DNA of 30,119 nucleotides from JBDTGE01 sp050742975 (GTDB lineage: Bacteria > Actinomycetota > Actinomycetes > Mycobacteriales > Jatrophihabitantaceae). The stretch lies in contig JBOGDQ010000269.1 of NCBI GenBank assembly GCA_050742975.1, positions 1 through 30,119 of the forward strand. The letters are read 5' to 3'. A program made the translations under genes and the position numbers. Of this stretch, positions 7,141 to 15,673 are shown one piece after another (the first letter of the stretch is position 1; every line of letters begins with the position of its first letter). The notes beneath the pieces are model-generated. The model did no database searches. It saw nothing but the letters and a program-made list of their open reading frames with translations, and was not told where the DNA came from.

Positions 7141-7893
7141 TCACGGCAGCAGCCCTCCGTCGACGCGCAGCACCTGGCCGGTCACCGCGCCGGCCGCGGG
7201 CGAGCACAGGTAGGCGTAGGTCCCGGCGAGATCGGCCAGGCCCGCGCCGTGGCCGAGCAGCGTGCGCCGGGCCAGTGAGCGTGCGAGGTGGTCACCGTCG
7301 CCGATCACCGGACGCTCCGCGCCACCCTCGTCCGGCGCGGCCAGGCTTGTCGCCACGCCGCCGGGCGCGACCGCGTTGACGCGCACATCGGGCGCTAGGT
7401 CCCGTGCGAGCGCGCGTAACAGTCCGAGGCCGGCGTGCTTTGCGGCGACGTAGGCGATGCCGGCACCGTTGCCGTGAACGTCGAAGGACGCGTCCGAGAG
7501 CGTGAGGACGATGCATCCGCGGGCGCGTTGCAGTGCCCCGGCCGCGGCCCGCCCGATCAGCAGGTAGCCGAGCACGTCGACCTCGAACACCGCCCGGAAG
7601 CGGGCCTCGAGGTCGGCGGGTTCGTTGTCGACCAGGCGCAGGCCACCGTCGTGGATTCCGGCGTTGGCGATCAGCACGTCCAGCGAGCCACCGACTGCGG
7701 CGGTACGCACAGCCCGCTCGTTGTCCGCGTAGCTGCGCACGTCGCCGACGACCGATATGACCCCGGCGGTGTCCGACGGGCGACGGTCCAGCACCGTCAC
7801 TGCGTCGCCGGCCTCGCAGAACAGGCGGGCCACCGCGGCGCCGATCCCCGACGCGCCTCCGGTGATCAGTACCGACCGGTCAATCGCAGCCAT
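7141..7893 (-). CDS. BphB-like cis-dihydrodiol dehydrogenase (SDR)
   Basis: A 250-residue short-chain dehydrogenase most like the cis-dihydrodiol dehydrogenases (BphB/HcaB) that rearomatise the product of Rieske dioxygenases to a catechol. Matches include VLITGGASGIGAAVARLF (NAD-binding TGxxxGxG), VVGDVRSYADN, LIANAGIHDGG, IVLTLSDASF (Ser), YVAAK (Tyr/Lys) and DVRVNAVAPGGVATSLAAP, an arrangement close to the BphB pattern of VGDVRS, PNAGIWDY and YTAAKHAIVGL. The Rieske genes at 18002-19896 would be its partner. It is divergent from the SDR at 7948 with operator site 2 between them, and ends 21 bases from the convergent MDR gene. Confidence 0.8.
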   Translation of the reverse strand: MAAIDRSVLITGGASGIGAAVARLFCEAGDAVTVLDRRPSDTAGVISVVGDVRSYADNERAVRTAAVGGSLDVLIANAGIHDGGLRLVDNEPADLEARFRAVFEVDVLGYLLIGRAAAGALQRARGCIVLTLSDASFDVHGNGAGIAYVAAKHAGLGLLRALARDLAPDVRVNAVAPGGVATSLAAPDEGGAERPVIGDGDHLARSLARRTLLGHGAGLADLAGTYAYLCSPAAGAVTGQVLRVDGGLLP

Positions 7894-7926
7894 AGCCAGA
7901 CCCTACCGGCACTGCCATACTTGGCA

Positions 7927-7939
7927 TATGTCATACAGA
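7927..7939. promoter_or_regulatory. Operator-like palindrome, site 2
   Basis: TATGT-CAT-ACAGA, one mismatch from a perfect dyad, between divergent SDR genes (starts 7893 and 7948). It ends only 8 bases before the GTG of the rightward gene, in the place of a ribosome binding site. Binding there would block transcription directly, and the rightward transcript probably has a very short or no leader. Confidence 0.65.
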
Positions 7940-7947
7940 ATCTGGTT

Positions 7948-8736
7948 GTGAGCGCCGCACTCGTCACCGGCGCCTCGTCCGGCATCGGAGCAGCCTTCGC
8001 GCGAGCCTTGCACGGGGCGGGTAGGCCGCTGGTCCTGGTCGGCCGCGACGAGAAGCGGCTTCGCCGGGTTGTGCGGGGAGCGCCGCAGGAGTCGGTCGAG
8101 GTCTTGGTCGCGGACCTGGCATCGGCGGCCGGACTGCAGTCGCTGCGCGAACGCCTGGACTCGGCCTATCGCCCGATCGACCTCGTGGTGCACGCGGCCG
8201 GTCGAACGGTGTCGGATCCCTTCGGGGTGGGCGCGGTCGAGGACGAGCGGGCGCAGTTGCACCTCAATGTGGGCGCAACGATGGAGGTCCTGCACGCCGC
8301 CCTGGTGGGAATGTCCGGTCGCGGTGGCGGTGCGATCATCACGGTGGGTTCGACGGCGTCCGTCTGGTCGCTGAGCAGCTATGCCGCCACCAAGGCCTGG
8401 CAGTCGACGCTGACCCAAGCCATCGCCGAGCGGTCCGCCGAGACGGGCGTGCGGTCGTTGCTGGTGATGCCGGGCTTCACGCGGACCGAGTTGCATCAGC
8501 GGGCAGGAGTGGATGCCAGCGCGATCCCGCCGTGGATGTGGCTGACGCCGGACGTGGTGGCCGCCGAGAGCCTGCGGGCACTGGCTGCCGGGCGCAGCAC
8601 CTGGATTCCGACCAGGCGCTATCGCGCGCTAGTCGCCGTCGTCCGGCTGCTGCCGTTGCGGCGCCGCGCGCAGCTACTGCGCCGGATCGCGCCCCTGCGT
8701 CCGCTGTCGCGACCGGTCGGAGGCGTTCATGACTGA
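7948..8736 (+). CDS. Short-chain dehydrogenase/reductase
   Basis: A 262-residue classical SDR. It has TGASSGIGAAFARALH (NAD(P) binding), LVVHAAGRTVSDPF (the NAG-like segment is HAAG), TVGSTASVWSLSSYAATKAW (Ser, Tyr-x3-Lys) and MPGFTRTELHQRAG after the active site. The C terminus is basic and hydrophobic (YRALVAVVRLLPLRRRAQLLRRI), as in short-chain dehydrogenases that sit at membranes. GTG 7948 is the first start giving the canonical N terminus; no Shine-Dalgarno sequence precedes it and the operator-like site lies immediately upstream. The stop overlaps the next SDR start by 8 bases. The substrate is not known. Confidence 0.75.
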   Translation: MSAALVTGASSGIGAAFARALHGAGRPLVLVGRDEKRLRRVVRGAPQESVEVLVADLASAAGLQSLRERLDSAYRPIDLVVHAAGRTVSDPFGVGAVEDERAQLHLNVGATMEVLHAALVGMSGRGGGAIITVGSTASVWSLSSYAATKAWQSTLTQAIAERSAETGVRSLLVMPGFTRTELHQRAGVDASAIPPWMWLTPDVVAAESLRALAAGRSTWIPTRRYRALVAVVRLLPLRRRAQLLRRIAPLRPLSRPVGGVHD

Positions 8737-9484
8737 GTCGGCCGGACCGAGGCCGACGGCGGCGGTCGTCACCGGAGCGGCCACCGGGCTCGGCCGAAGC
8801 TTCGCCGCCCGGCTGGCCGGACTCGGTCACGCCGTAGCGGTCTGCGATCTGCTGGACTGCGGTGACACGGTGGATGCGATCCGCGGCTCCGGCGGCACGG
8901 CGTTCGGAGCCCGTGCAGACGCAAGCGACCCGGGCGACGTCAGCACGTTCGCCGAGCAGGTGCACGACGAGCTGGGGCCCGTCGGCGTGCTCGTCAACAA
9001 CGTCGGCATCTCGCCCTATGCCGCGTTCAGCGACATCACGCTGGAACAGTGGCGCAGCGTCATGACTGTCAATTTGGACAGCCTGTTCCTCATGACGCGT
9101 GCGTTCCTGCCGGACATGATTGCTGCGGGCGGCGGGCGAATCGTGAACCTGACCTCGAGTGTCGGGTGGGATCCGCAGTCGACGCAGATGGTGCACTACG
9201 CGACGTCCAAGCTCGGGGTCGTCGGGTTCACCCGCAGTCTCGCGGGTGAGGTCGGAGGTCACGGCGTGACCGTCAACTGCATCGCACCCGGTTTGGTCGC
9301 GACGCCGGCGCTGCTGCAGCGGGTGCCGTCGGAGCGGTGGGCCGACCTGCGCGAGCGGCAGTCGGTGAAGCGCACGCTGGAACCGTCGGACCTGCTGGCG
9401 GCGCTCGAGTTCCTCGTGTCGCCGGGCGCGCAGCTTGTCACGGGCACGGTCGTCCCGGTCAACGGCGGGCGGGTGTGGCTGTGA
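8729..9484 (+). CDS. Short-chain dehydrogenase/reductase
   Basis: A 251-residue SDR with VVTGAATGLGRSFAARL, LVNNVGISPYAAF, IVNLTSSVGW (Ser), HYATSKLGVVGFTRSLA (Tyr-x3-Lys), VNCIAPGLVATPAL and a C-terminal GTVVPVNGGRVWL. The motif layout (LVNNxGI.P...EQW...N.DS.FLM) recalls phenylethanol dehydrogenase-type SDRs, which oxidise secondary aryl alcohols. That is only a resemblance and does not define the substrate. It is the second gene of a three-gene operon, with an 8-base overlap before it and a 4-base GTGA overlap with the VOC gene after it. Confidence 0.8.
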   Translation: MTESAGPRPTAAVVTGAATGLGRSFAARLAGLGHAVAVCDLLDCGDTVDAIRGSGGTAFGARADASDPGDVSTFAEQVHDELGPVGVLVNNVGISPYAAFSDITLEQWRSVMTVNLDSLFLMTRAFLPDMIAAGGGRIVNLTSSVGWDPQSTQMVHYATSKLGVVGFTRSLAGEVGGHGVTVNCIAPGLVATPALLQRVPSERWADLRERQSVKRTLEPSDLLAALEFLVSPGAQLVTGTVVPVNGGRVWL

Positions 9485-10035
9485 ACTTCGCACCGTTGCC
9501 AGGACTTCGCGGCGTCGACCACATCGGGTTGGTCGTGCCGGATCTCGATGACGCGCTCGCACTTTTCGTCGACGTGCTTGGTGCGCAGCTGCTGTTCACG
9601 CACGGGCCGTATCGGGGCGGAACGGATCGCGACCTGCAGCGGCGCCAGTTCGACCATCACCCGCGGACGGAGGTGGAGCGGATCGCGATGCTGCGGGTCG
9701 GCGCGGTGAACGTCGAGCTGCTTCAGTACAGTTCGCCCGACCAGCGCACGGAGGTTCCGCGCACGAGCGACCTGGGTGGTCACCATCTGGCGCTGTACGT
9801 GGACGATCTCCCGGTCGCTGCCGAGCAGCTGCGCGCGCACGGCGTGCGGGTCCTCGGCGCGCCGATGCCGCTTCCGGGCCCGGAGTCCGGGCCGGGCAAC
9901 GCATTCATCTTCGCCAAGACGGGCTGGGGCCTGACCCTCGAGCTGGTGAGCTATCGGCAGGGCAAGGCCTATGAATCCTCGACTGCGGCGCGGCTGTACG
10001 ACCCGCGGGACGAGCGGCTGCGGGGTCAGAGTTGA
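9481..10035 (+). CDS. VOC-superfamily (glyoxalase-like) protein
   Basis: A 184-residue vicinal-oxygen-chelate protein: GVDHIGLVVPDLDDALALFVDVLG forms the first module and GGHHLALYVDDLPVAAEQLRAHGVR the second. Candidate metal ligands are the His of DHIGL, the His of HHLAL and a Glu near the C terminus (LTLELVSY). Relatives include glyoxalases, epimerases and small extradiol-type enzymes. It starts with GTG 9481, overlapping the previous stop (GTGA), and its end overlaps the decayed reductase convergently. A role in the same catabolic route is likely; the reaction is not assignable. Confidence 0.75.
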   Translation: MNFAPLPGLRGVDHIGLVVPDLDDALALFVDVLGAQLLFTHGPYRGGTDRDLQRRQFDHHPRTEVERIAMLRVGAVNVELLQYSSPDQRTEVPRTSDLGGHHLALYVDDLPVAAEQLRAHGVRVLGAPMPLPGPESGPGNAFIFAKTGWGLTLELVSYRQGKAYESSTAARLYDPRDERLRGQS

Positions 10036-11203
10036 TCTACCCAGTCGAGCGCCGCTGACCCCGACGAGCCGACGAGCCGCCGTCCCTGCGCCCTGGGCGC
10101 GCGGGTTGCTGACACTGAGTACGCCGGTGAGCAGTCCGTCGCTGCCGAAACACACCACCTCGCCGCAAGCCGTCGTGCGTCGGTGCACGTCGGCGCCGGC
10201 CGTGCCGCACATCTGCAGCTTGCGGTCGTACTGGTCGGACCAGAAGTACGGAACGGTGTCCCACACACACGGCACGTCGGGCCGGGCGATAACCCGGGCG
10301 ACCACCAGCGCCTGGTCCACCGCGCTCTGTCACTGCTCGAGCCGCCGGCGCTCACCGGTCCGGGCGTTGAGCCAGCGGCTGACGTCACCGGCCGCGAACA
10401 CACCCGGCACCGACGTACGGCCCGACACGTCGCACACCACGCCGTTGTCGACCACGACGCCCGAGCCCGCCAGCCAATCCGTGTTTGGCACCGCGCCGAC
10501 TCCGACGAGCAACAGATCGGCCGGGACGAGCTCGCCGGCGACGACAACCGCCTCCAGCGCAGCGCTACTTGCAACGTCGGTCACCGCGGCGGAGCAACGG
10601 AGTCCACGCCGCGCGAGTGGTGCGGGCCCGTGACGATGTCGCTCACGTCCGCACCGAGCACGCGGGTGAGCGGCCGTGCAGCCGACTCGATCACAGTCAC
10701 CGCGCAGCCGATCGCGTGCGCCACAGCGGCGACCTCCAGTCCAATGAAGCCCGCTCCCACTATGGCGATCCGCGTACCGGGGTGCAGCCCGGACGCCAGC
10801 GCCAGGGAGTCGTCCAGCGAGCGGAGGTAGTGCACGCCGGGCAGCGGGGATCGAGTCGATACGGCGCACCCGCGCGCCGGCTGCGATCACGGCCGAATCG
10901 AACGAGTGCCCCGACCCGTCCGCCATGACTACCTGCGCAGCCCACCGTCGAGCGAGACCGCGGCCGAGCCCAACGCCAGCTCCAGCCCGAGTTCGGTGAG
11001 CTCGCCGGGACCGAAGAGCGTGACGTCCGCCGAGCTCAGGGCGCCGGCCAGTAGCTGCTTGGACAGCGGCGGACGGTCGTAGGGCGGGTGCTGCTCGTCG
11101 CTGAGCAGCATCACCCGCCCGGCATAACCGAGGACACGCAGTTCACGGGCCACCTTCGCGCGGCCAGTCCGCCGCCGACGATGACGACGCACTCGTCGGC
11201 CAC
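10026..11203 (-). pseudogene. Rieske-system ferredoxin reductase, multiply frameshifted
   Basis: The FAD/NAD(P)H-dependent ferredoxin reductase expected to feed electrons to the [3Fe-4S] ferredoxin just upstream. Family sequence is scattered over frames: VADECVVIVGGGLAA (from GTG 11203), then KVARELRVLGYAGRVMLLSDE, YDRPPLSKQLL, FDSAVIAAGAR, LDDSLALASGL, IAIVGAGFIGLEVAA, LVGVGAVPNTDWLA and VPGVFAAGDVSRWL. Lesions seen: 1-base losses near 11160, 10934 and 10603, an extra C near 10847, an in-frame TGA at about 10331 where the family usually has Trp, and a further frame change near 10095 before the end ALDWVDQL. With this many lesions the gene cannot be functional; a few base-call errors would not explain all of them. 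Confidence 0.88.
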
Positions 11204-11205
11204 CC

Positions 11206-11400
11206 TCACTCCGTGATCGTGATCGCCTTGACCGGACAGGACGTGGCGGCCCGGCGCACCGCGTCGTGCAGCTGCACCGGCGGCTCGGCGATGAGCACCA
11301 ACGCCTTGCCGTTCACCTCGCTGACGTCGAACACATCCGGCGACTCGACCACGCAGTTGGCGTACTCGCGGCACACGGATGAATCCACGAATACCTTCAC
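11206..11400 (-). CDS. [3Fe-4S]-type ferredoxin
   Basis: A 64-residue ferredoxin with C10-x5-C16 and C55-P (VCREYANCVV, SCPVKAI): three cysteines, with Tyr where a fourth would be. This is the pattern of actinobacterial [3Fe-4S] ferredoxins that serve cytochromes P450 and some Rieske oxygenases. It starts with GTG 11400, with GGAG about 6 bases upstream. It lies 19 bases after the aldehyde dehydrogenase gene and 2 bases before the decayed reductase, in the operon headed by the Rieske dioxygenase. It is probably the electron donor to the dioxygenase. Because the local reductase is broken, it must be reduced by an enzyme encoded elsewhere if it works. Confidence 0.85.
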   Translation of the reverse strand: MKVFVDSSVCREYANCVVESPDVFDVSEVNGKALVLIAEPPVQLHDAVRRAATSCPVKAITITE

Positions 11401-11419
11401 AGCGTGCTCCCGGTCCGGC

Positions 11420-12847
11420 TCACAGGTCGACGGAGATGTACTTGGTCTCCAGGAACTCGTGGATGCCGTCGAAGCCGCCCTCGCGTCCCTGCCCGCTCTG
11501 CTTCATGCCACCGAACGGTGCAGCGGGGTCGGAGACCACGCCGCGGTTCACGGCCACCATCCCGGCTTCCAACTGCCCGGCGACGCGCATGGCCCGGCCG
11601 ACGTCGCCTGAGAAGACGTAGCCGATCAGCCCGAACTCGGTGCGGTTCGCCAGCCGGACGGCCTCCTCGTCGCTGTCGACGACGACGATTGGCGCGACCG
11701 GCCCGAAGATCTCCTGATCCAGGATCGACGCGTCGGAGTCGACGTCGACCAGCACCGTCGCGGGATAGAACGCGCCGGTCCCGTCCGGCACCGTGCCGCC
11801 GACCAAGCAGCGCGCCCCAGCCCTGACCGCAGAGTCGACCAGCTCGGCAACCTTCTGCCGTTCGGCGACCGACACGAGTGCACCGAGTTGGGCACCGGGA
11901 GCCAGACCGGGGCCCTGCACGAGTGCGGCCATCTCCTGCGCCAGCCGCTCGGTGAACCGGTCGGCCACGCTGCGCGCGACGTAGAACCGGTTCGCAGCCG
12001 TGCACGCCGACCCGCCATTGCGCATCTTGGCCACCATCGCCCCGGCGACGGCCGCCTCGACGTCGGCATCCTCGAGCACCAGGAACGGCGCGTTGCCACC
12101 GAGTTCCATCGAGGCACGAACGACGGTGTCCGCCGCGGAGTGGAGCAGGATCCGGCCTACCTCGGTCGATCCGGTGAACGACACATTGCGTACGCGTGGA
12201 TCGTGCATCATCCAGTCGATCTGCACACCCACGGGCACGGGCAGCAGGACATTCACCACCCCGTCAGGCACGCCGGCGCGCTGCAGCAGATCGGCGAGCG
12301 CGAACGCGGTGAGCGGGGTCTCGGTCGCCGGCTTAAGGATGACCGTGCAGCCGGCCGCAAGCGCCGGCCCGATCTTGCGGGTGGCCATCGCAGCCGGGAA
12401 GTTCCACGGCGTGATCAGCAGGCTGACCCCGACCGGCTCGTGCGTGACAACGATGCGCTTGTCGCCAGCGGGAGCGAGCCGATAGTCGCCGGAGATCCGG
12501 ACCGCCTCCTCGGCGAACCAGCGGAAGAACTCCGCCGCGTAGGCCACCTCCGAACGTGCGTCGGCAAGTACCTTGCCGTTCTCGCGGCTCACCAGCTCCG
12601 CGAACGTCTTGGACTCCTCGGTCATCAGCTCGAACGCGCGGCGCAGGATCTCGGCCCGTTGGCGCGGTGGGGTCGTGCGCCAACCGGCCGCGGCTCGGTC
12701 CGCCGCGTCGAGCGCGTCATCGCACTCCGCCCGTCCCGCCGTCGCCACCTCGGCGATGACCTCGCCGGTCGCCGGGTCGTGCACGGCCACCCGGTCGTTG
12801 CCCGGCCGCCAGGCACCGTCGATGAACAGTTCGGTGAACAGCTTCAC
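11420..12847 (-). CDS. NAD(P)-dependent semialdehyde-type dehydrogenase
   Basis: A 475-residue aldehyde dehydrogenase, closest in pattern to succinate-semialdehyde dehydrogenases (ITPWNFP, FTGSTEVGR, and the C-terminal GGMKQSGQGREGG). Catalytic residues are present: N149, E248 (MELGG) and C282 (NGGSACTAANRFYV). GTG 12847 gives the standard KLFTELFIDGAW start; a longer frame to 12916 would run through the spacer into the preceding gene. The ribosome binding site is weak. The job is probably to oxidise the aldehyde released after ring cleavage and C-C bond cleavage. It sits between the extradiol dioxygenase and ferredoxin genes. Confidence 0.85.
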   Translation of the reverse strand: MKLFTELFIDGAWRPGNDRVAVHDPATGEVIAEVATAGRAECDDALDAADRAAAGWRTTPPRQRAEILRRAFELMTEESKTFAELVSRENGKVLADARSEVAYAAEFFRWFAEEAVRISGDYRLAPAGDKRIVVTHEPVGVSLLITPWNFPAAMATRKIGPALAAGCTVILKPATETPLTAFALADLLQRAGVPDGVVNVLLPVPVGVQIDWMMHDPRVRNVSFTGSTEVGRILLHSAADTVVRASMELGGNAPFLVLEDADVEAAVAGAMVAKMRNGGSACTAANRFYVARSVADRFTERLAQEMAALVQGPGLAPGAQLGALVSVAERQKVAELVDSAVRAGARCLVGGTVPDGTGAFYPATVLVDVDSDASILDQEIFGPVAPIVVVDSDEEAVRLANRTEFGLIGYVFSGDVGRAMRVAGQLEAGMVAVNRGVVSDPAAPFGGMKQSGQGREGGFDGIHEFLETKYISVDL

Positions 12848-12884
12848 GATCGTCTCGACTTCGTCCTGCCGGACCCTGTTCTGG

Positions 12885-13856
12885 TCATACCGGCGGCGGC
12901 GTCCACAGCCCGTCATCGGGCACGCCTACGAACGGCCGCGGGTTGCGGGCGCAGGCGGTCCCCCACACGTCGGACTCCTCCGGTAGGCGCCGCCACACCC
13001 GGGGTCGCCACGTGGTGACGTCCGGGATGAGTTCGAGCTGGGTCGTGTACTCCGCGACGAACCCGCTCGGATCCTCGAAGTAGGCGAAGGTGTTGCTACC
13101 CGGCCCGTGCCGGCCAGGGCCCCAGACCATCTCGTGGCCGGCGCGGACCAGATGACCAGCGGCACGCATGTACTCGTCTAGGCCACGCGTCTCGTATGCG
13201 ATGTGGTTGAGGTTGGCGTGCTCGTTCGCGTTCACCGCGAACTGGTGATGCGCGGGCGTGGCGCCCTTGAGGAACACCATCACGTCGTCGAGGTAGTCGC
13301 TCTGGAAGAACCCGAGCGCAGCCGAGAAGAACTCGACGAGGTCGGTCAGTCGAGCAGTGTTGAGCACGACGTGCGACAGCCCCGTCGGGACGTGCTCTCC
13401 TTCGGCGATCTCACGTGCAGCCTTGGGTGTCCAATCCGCCGCGATCTCCAGCGTCCGCCCCTCGACCGGGTCGAAGAAGCGAAACCCGTAGCCGCCGCCC
13501 GGTGCGTCCAACCGGTCAGGTTCCGTGATCAGCCGAACCTCCATCCCGGCCAGCCGCTCGGCGTACCAGTCCACGTCGCCGCTCGTCGGCACCGCGAACG
13601 ACATGACGTCGATACGGTTGTGCTCAGCTGCACGCAGCCGCAGCGCGAACGGGTCACTGGATCCGGCGGCGCCGAGGAATGCGAGGTCGCGCTCGGTGTC
13701 GATCGGCGTGAGCCCCCACAGGTCGCGGTAATAGCCGAGGCTCGAATCCAGATTGCGCACGCCGAGACCGACGTACCGCACGTGCGTGATGCGGCACTGC
13801 GCCGCCGGGCGTGGCGAGACGGAACGCGGCTCGGGCAGCGTCAGGTTGGTGGTCAT
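12885..13856 (-). CDS. Type I extradiol ring-cleavage dioxygenase (VOC)
   Basis: A 323-residue two-domain extradiol dioxygenase that would open a catechol next to its hydroxyl groups using Fe(II). Predicted metal ligands H162 (LSHVVLN), H218 (LNHIAYET) and E269 (FVAEYT) fit the 2-His-1-carboxylate set. H203/H204, H250 and Y259 fall at the spacing of BphC's catalytic H195, H241 and Y250. The N-terminal VOC domain (HVRYVGLGVRNLDSSLGYY) lacks a metal site, as usual. The substrate is presumably the catechol formed by the Rieske dioxygenase and the dihydrodiol dehydrogenase. It is 15 bases downstream of the nitrilase-family gene. Confidence 0.85.
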   Translation of the reverse strand: MTTNLTLPEPRSVSPRPAAQCRITHVRYVGLGVRNLDSSLGYYRDLWGLTPIDTERDLAFLGAAGSSDPFALRLRAAEHNRIDVMSFAVPTSGDVDWYAERLAGMEVRLITEPDRLDAPGGGYGFRFFDPVEGRTLEIAADWTPKAAREIAEGEHVPTGLSHVVLNTARLTDLVEFFSAALGFFQSDYLDDVMVFLKGATPAHHQFAVNANEHANLNHIAYETRGLDEYMRAAGHLVRAGHEMVWGPGRHGPGSNTFAYFEDPSGFVAEYTTQLELIPDVTTWRPRVWRRLPEESDVWGTACARNPRPFVGVPDDGLWTPPPV

Positions 13857-13871
13857 CGAACTACCTTTCCG

Positions 13872-14756
13872 TCAGGCCGAGGCGATGAGGTGGACCGGTT
13901 CGCGGTACCCCAGCAACTCGTCGTACACATCGGTGCGTCGGTCCCGGATCGGCCGCACACCCGAACCGCGGTTCCTGGCCGCAACCACCGCACCGAGATC
14001 GAGCTGGGCCACCGTAACGTCCGGGGTGCGCGCATCGAGCGGACCTACCAGCGGTCGGCCGAACGGGTCCGCCAGGACCGAACGGCCGAGGAAGGTGTGC
14101 GGCCCGCTCGAGCCCACCTGATCGGCACAGCCCACGAACACGCCGTTGAGGTTGGCCTGCACGAGCGCGCCATCCACCTGACCGACCCGGGACTCGCTCC
14201 CCTGCGCCGGCTCGGCGTCGAAACCGCGCACCCACGCGGTGGGTACCGCGACGACGTTCGCGCCCCGAAGCGCCAAGATGCGCAGCGCCTCGGGGAAGCG
14301 GAGGTCGTAACAGATCAGCACGCCGAGTCGCAGGCCGTCGAGCTCGATGATCGGCAGGCCGGTGTCACCCGGCGTGAACACGCCGCGCTCCGCGCCGAAC
14401 AGGTGCAGCTTACGATACAGCCCGGCGATGGCCCCGTCCGGACCGATGACGGCCGCGGAGTTGTAGAGCTCACCGTCGGTGACCTCGGCGAACCCGCCGA
14501 CGACCGTGACGCCGTGCGCGGCCGCGGCGCGGGACCACGCCGACAGCACAGGCCCCGGCGCGGCCACCGACTCGGCGACCGGCCGCAGCGCAGCACCGTC
14601 AAGCAGGTAACCAGACGCGGCGAGTTCGGGTAGCACCACGACGTCCGCGCCACCGGCGACCGCAGACTCGATAGCCGCCGTCGTAAGCGCGACGTTCGCC
14701 TCCACGTCCAGCGGCGTGCATTCGAGCTGTGCGAGCCCGAACCCGACGGTGTCCAT
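13872..14756 (-). CDS. Nitrilase-superfamily carbon-nitrogen hydrolase
   Basis: A 294-residue C-N hydrolase with the Glu-Lys-Cys triad: E44 (VVLPELAASGY), K116 (YRKLHLFG) and C149 (LICYDLRFPE). Relatives cleave amides, carbamoyl groups or nitriles. HLFGAERGVFTPGD and CYDLRFPE are typical of the omega-amidase/carbamoylase branches rather than true nitrilases. ATG 14756 lies 4 bases after the cyclase stop, so translation is coupled. Its place in a ring-degradation operon suggests hydrolysis of an amide or N-carbamoyl intermediate and argues for a nitrogen-containing substrate; that is inference. Confidence 0.82.
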   Translation of the reverse strand: MDTVGFGLAQLECTPLDVEANVALTTAAIESAVAGGADVVVLPELAASGYLLDGAALRPVAESVAAPGPVLSAWSRAAAAHGVTVVGGFAEVTDGELYNSAAVIGPDGAIAGLYRKLHLFGAERGVFTPGDTGLPIIELDGLRLGVLICYDLRFPEALRILALRGANVVAVPTAWVRGFDAEPAQGSESRVGQVDGALVQANLNGVFVGCADQVGSSGPHTFLGRSVLADPFGRPLVGPLDARTPDVTVAQLDLGAVVAARNRGSGVRPIRDRRTDVYDELLGYREPVHLIASA

Positions 14757-14760
14757 CTCG

Positions 14761-15642
14761 CTATGCCACCGAGGACGAGGCCACCGAGGAAGAGGCCGCC
14801 GGGCACGCCGTCGCGGCGGTGCCGCCGAGACCCTCCTGAACGCCGTCGCCGCTGTCAAAGAACGCCATGATCCGGCACGGACAGGCCTCACCGCCCTCGA
14901 TCTTCCACGGGAAGGCACCGATCACGCAGCGCCGGTTGAGCACCTCGTCGATGTCCCCGCCGATGTTCTCGGCGTGGATGCAGCCGTCCTGGAACGCCAG
15001 GTGGTGCATCGGGAAGATCTCGCTGGTGACGTGCCGGCCGGACAGGTGGTGCGTGTACTCGTACTCGCCCCCGAAGTACTCCAGGTACGGCATGCCGACC
15101 GCCTTCTCGAACTGGGCAAGCAGGTCAGGACGCATGTTGCGGATCGTGGTGTTCATCGGGTGATCGCCCGAGCCGGCGTCGATGCCCCACCAGCTGATCT
15201 CCATGTCCCCCATCCAGCGTGCGAGCTCCACACCGCCGCCGGGGTGCATGGTGAAGTAGCGCACCAGATCCTGCTTGGGCTGGCCCTGGTAGTACTGGTG
15301 GAAGCCAGTATGCACGATCAGTACGTCACCCTTCTTCACCTCGACCTTGTCGGTGATGTGGTGCGGCTTGATCACGTCCCAGTCCGACACGACGTCGGAG
15401 ACGTCCACGACCGCGCCCTCGTGGATGAGCTTGGTCAGGGGCAGCGAGGCCATGTCCAGGCCGCCGTCCGCACCGTGCATCGGCCCGTCGAGGTGGGTGC
15501 CGCTGTGCAGTGAGGTCTCGATCTTCTGCGACACGATCTGGTTGGTCTGCAGGTTCTGCGTGTAGTAGATCTTGCTTCCCGGATAGCCCACCCAGCCCGG
15601 TGTGTGCAGGCCCCAGGTGTGCGTCAGATCGACGATCTTCAC
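14761..15642 (-). CDS. Cyclase-family metal-dependent hydrolase
   Basis: A 293-residue member of the cyclase family (kynurenine formamidase, isatin hydrolase and relatives), which hydrolyses amides or lactams with divalent metal. The metal-binding signature HSGTHLDGPMH is at residues 46-56. ISWWGIDAGSGDHPMN and FPMHHLAFQDGCIHAENIGG are further conserved segments. GTG 15642 follows AAGGAG at 7 bases, a strong site; the longer open frame upstream belongs to the neighbouring gene. The C terminus is unusual: after GLGGTAATACP it ends in a duplicated SSSVA. It lies 31 bases after the ornithine-cyclodeaminase-family gene. Confidence 0.85.
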   Translation of the reverse strand: MKIVDLTHTWGLHTPGWVGYPGSKIYYTQNLQTNQIVSQKIETSLHSGTHLDGPMHGADGGLDMASLPLTKLIHEGAVVDVSDVVSDWDVIKPHHITDKVEVKKGDVLIVHTGFHQYYQGQPKQDLVRYFTMHPGGGVELARWMGDMEISWWGIDAGSGDHPMNTTIRNMRPDLLAQFEKAVGMPYLEYFGGEYEYTHHLSGRHVTSEIFPMHHLAFQDGCIHAENIGGDIDEVLNRRCVIGAFPWKIEGGEACPCRIMAFFDSGDGVQEGLGGTAATACPAASSSVASSSVA

Positions 15643-15673
15643 AAAGCTCTCCTTGTATGTCGGTAGTGGCCGT

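Noticed and set aside
12881..12890. GGTCATACC resembling the operator core upstream of the aldehyde dehydrogenase
   Set aside because: It lies over the stop codon of the preceding gene in the middle of a tight operon and lacks the TGT left arm.
11888..13018. Plus-strand open frame of 376 codons across the aldehyde dehydrogenase
   Set aside because: Antisense shadow; the minus strand holds a complete ALDH with all catalytic residues.
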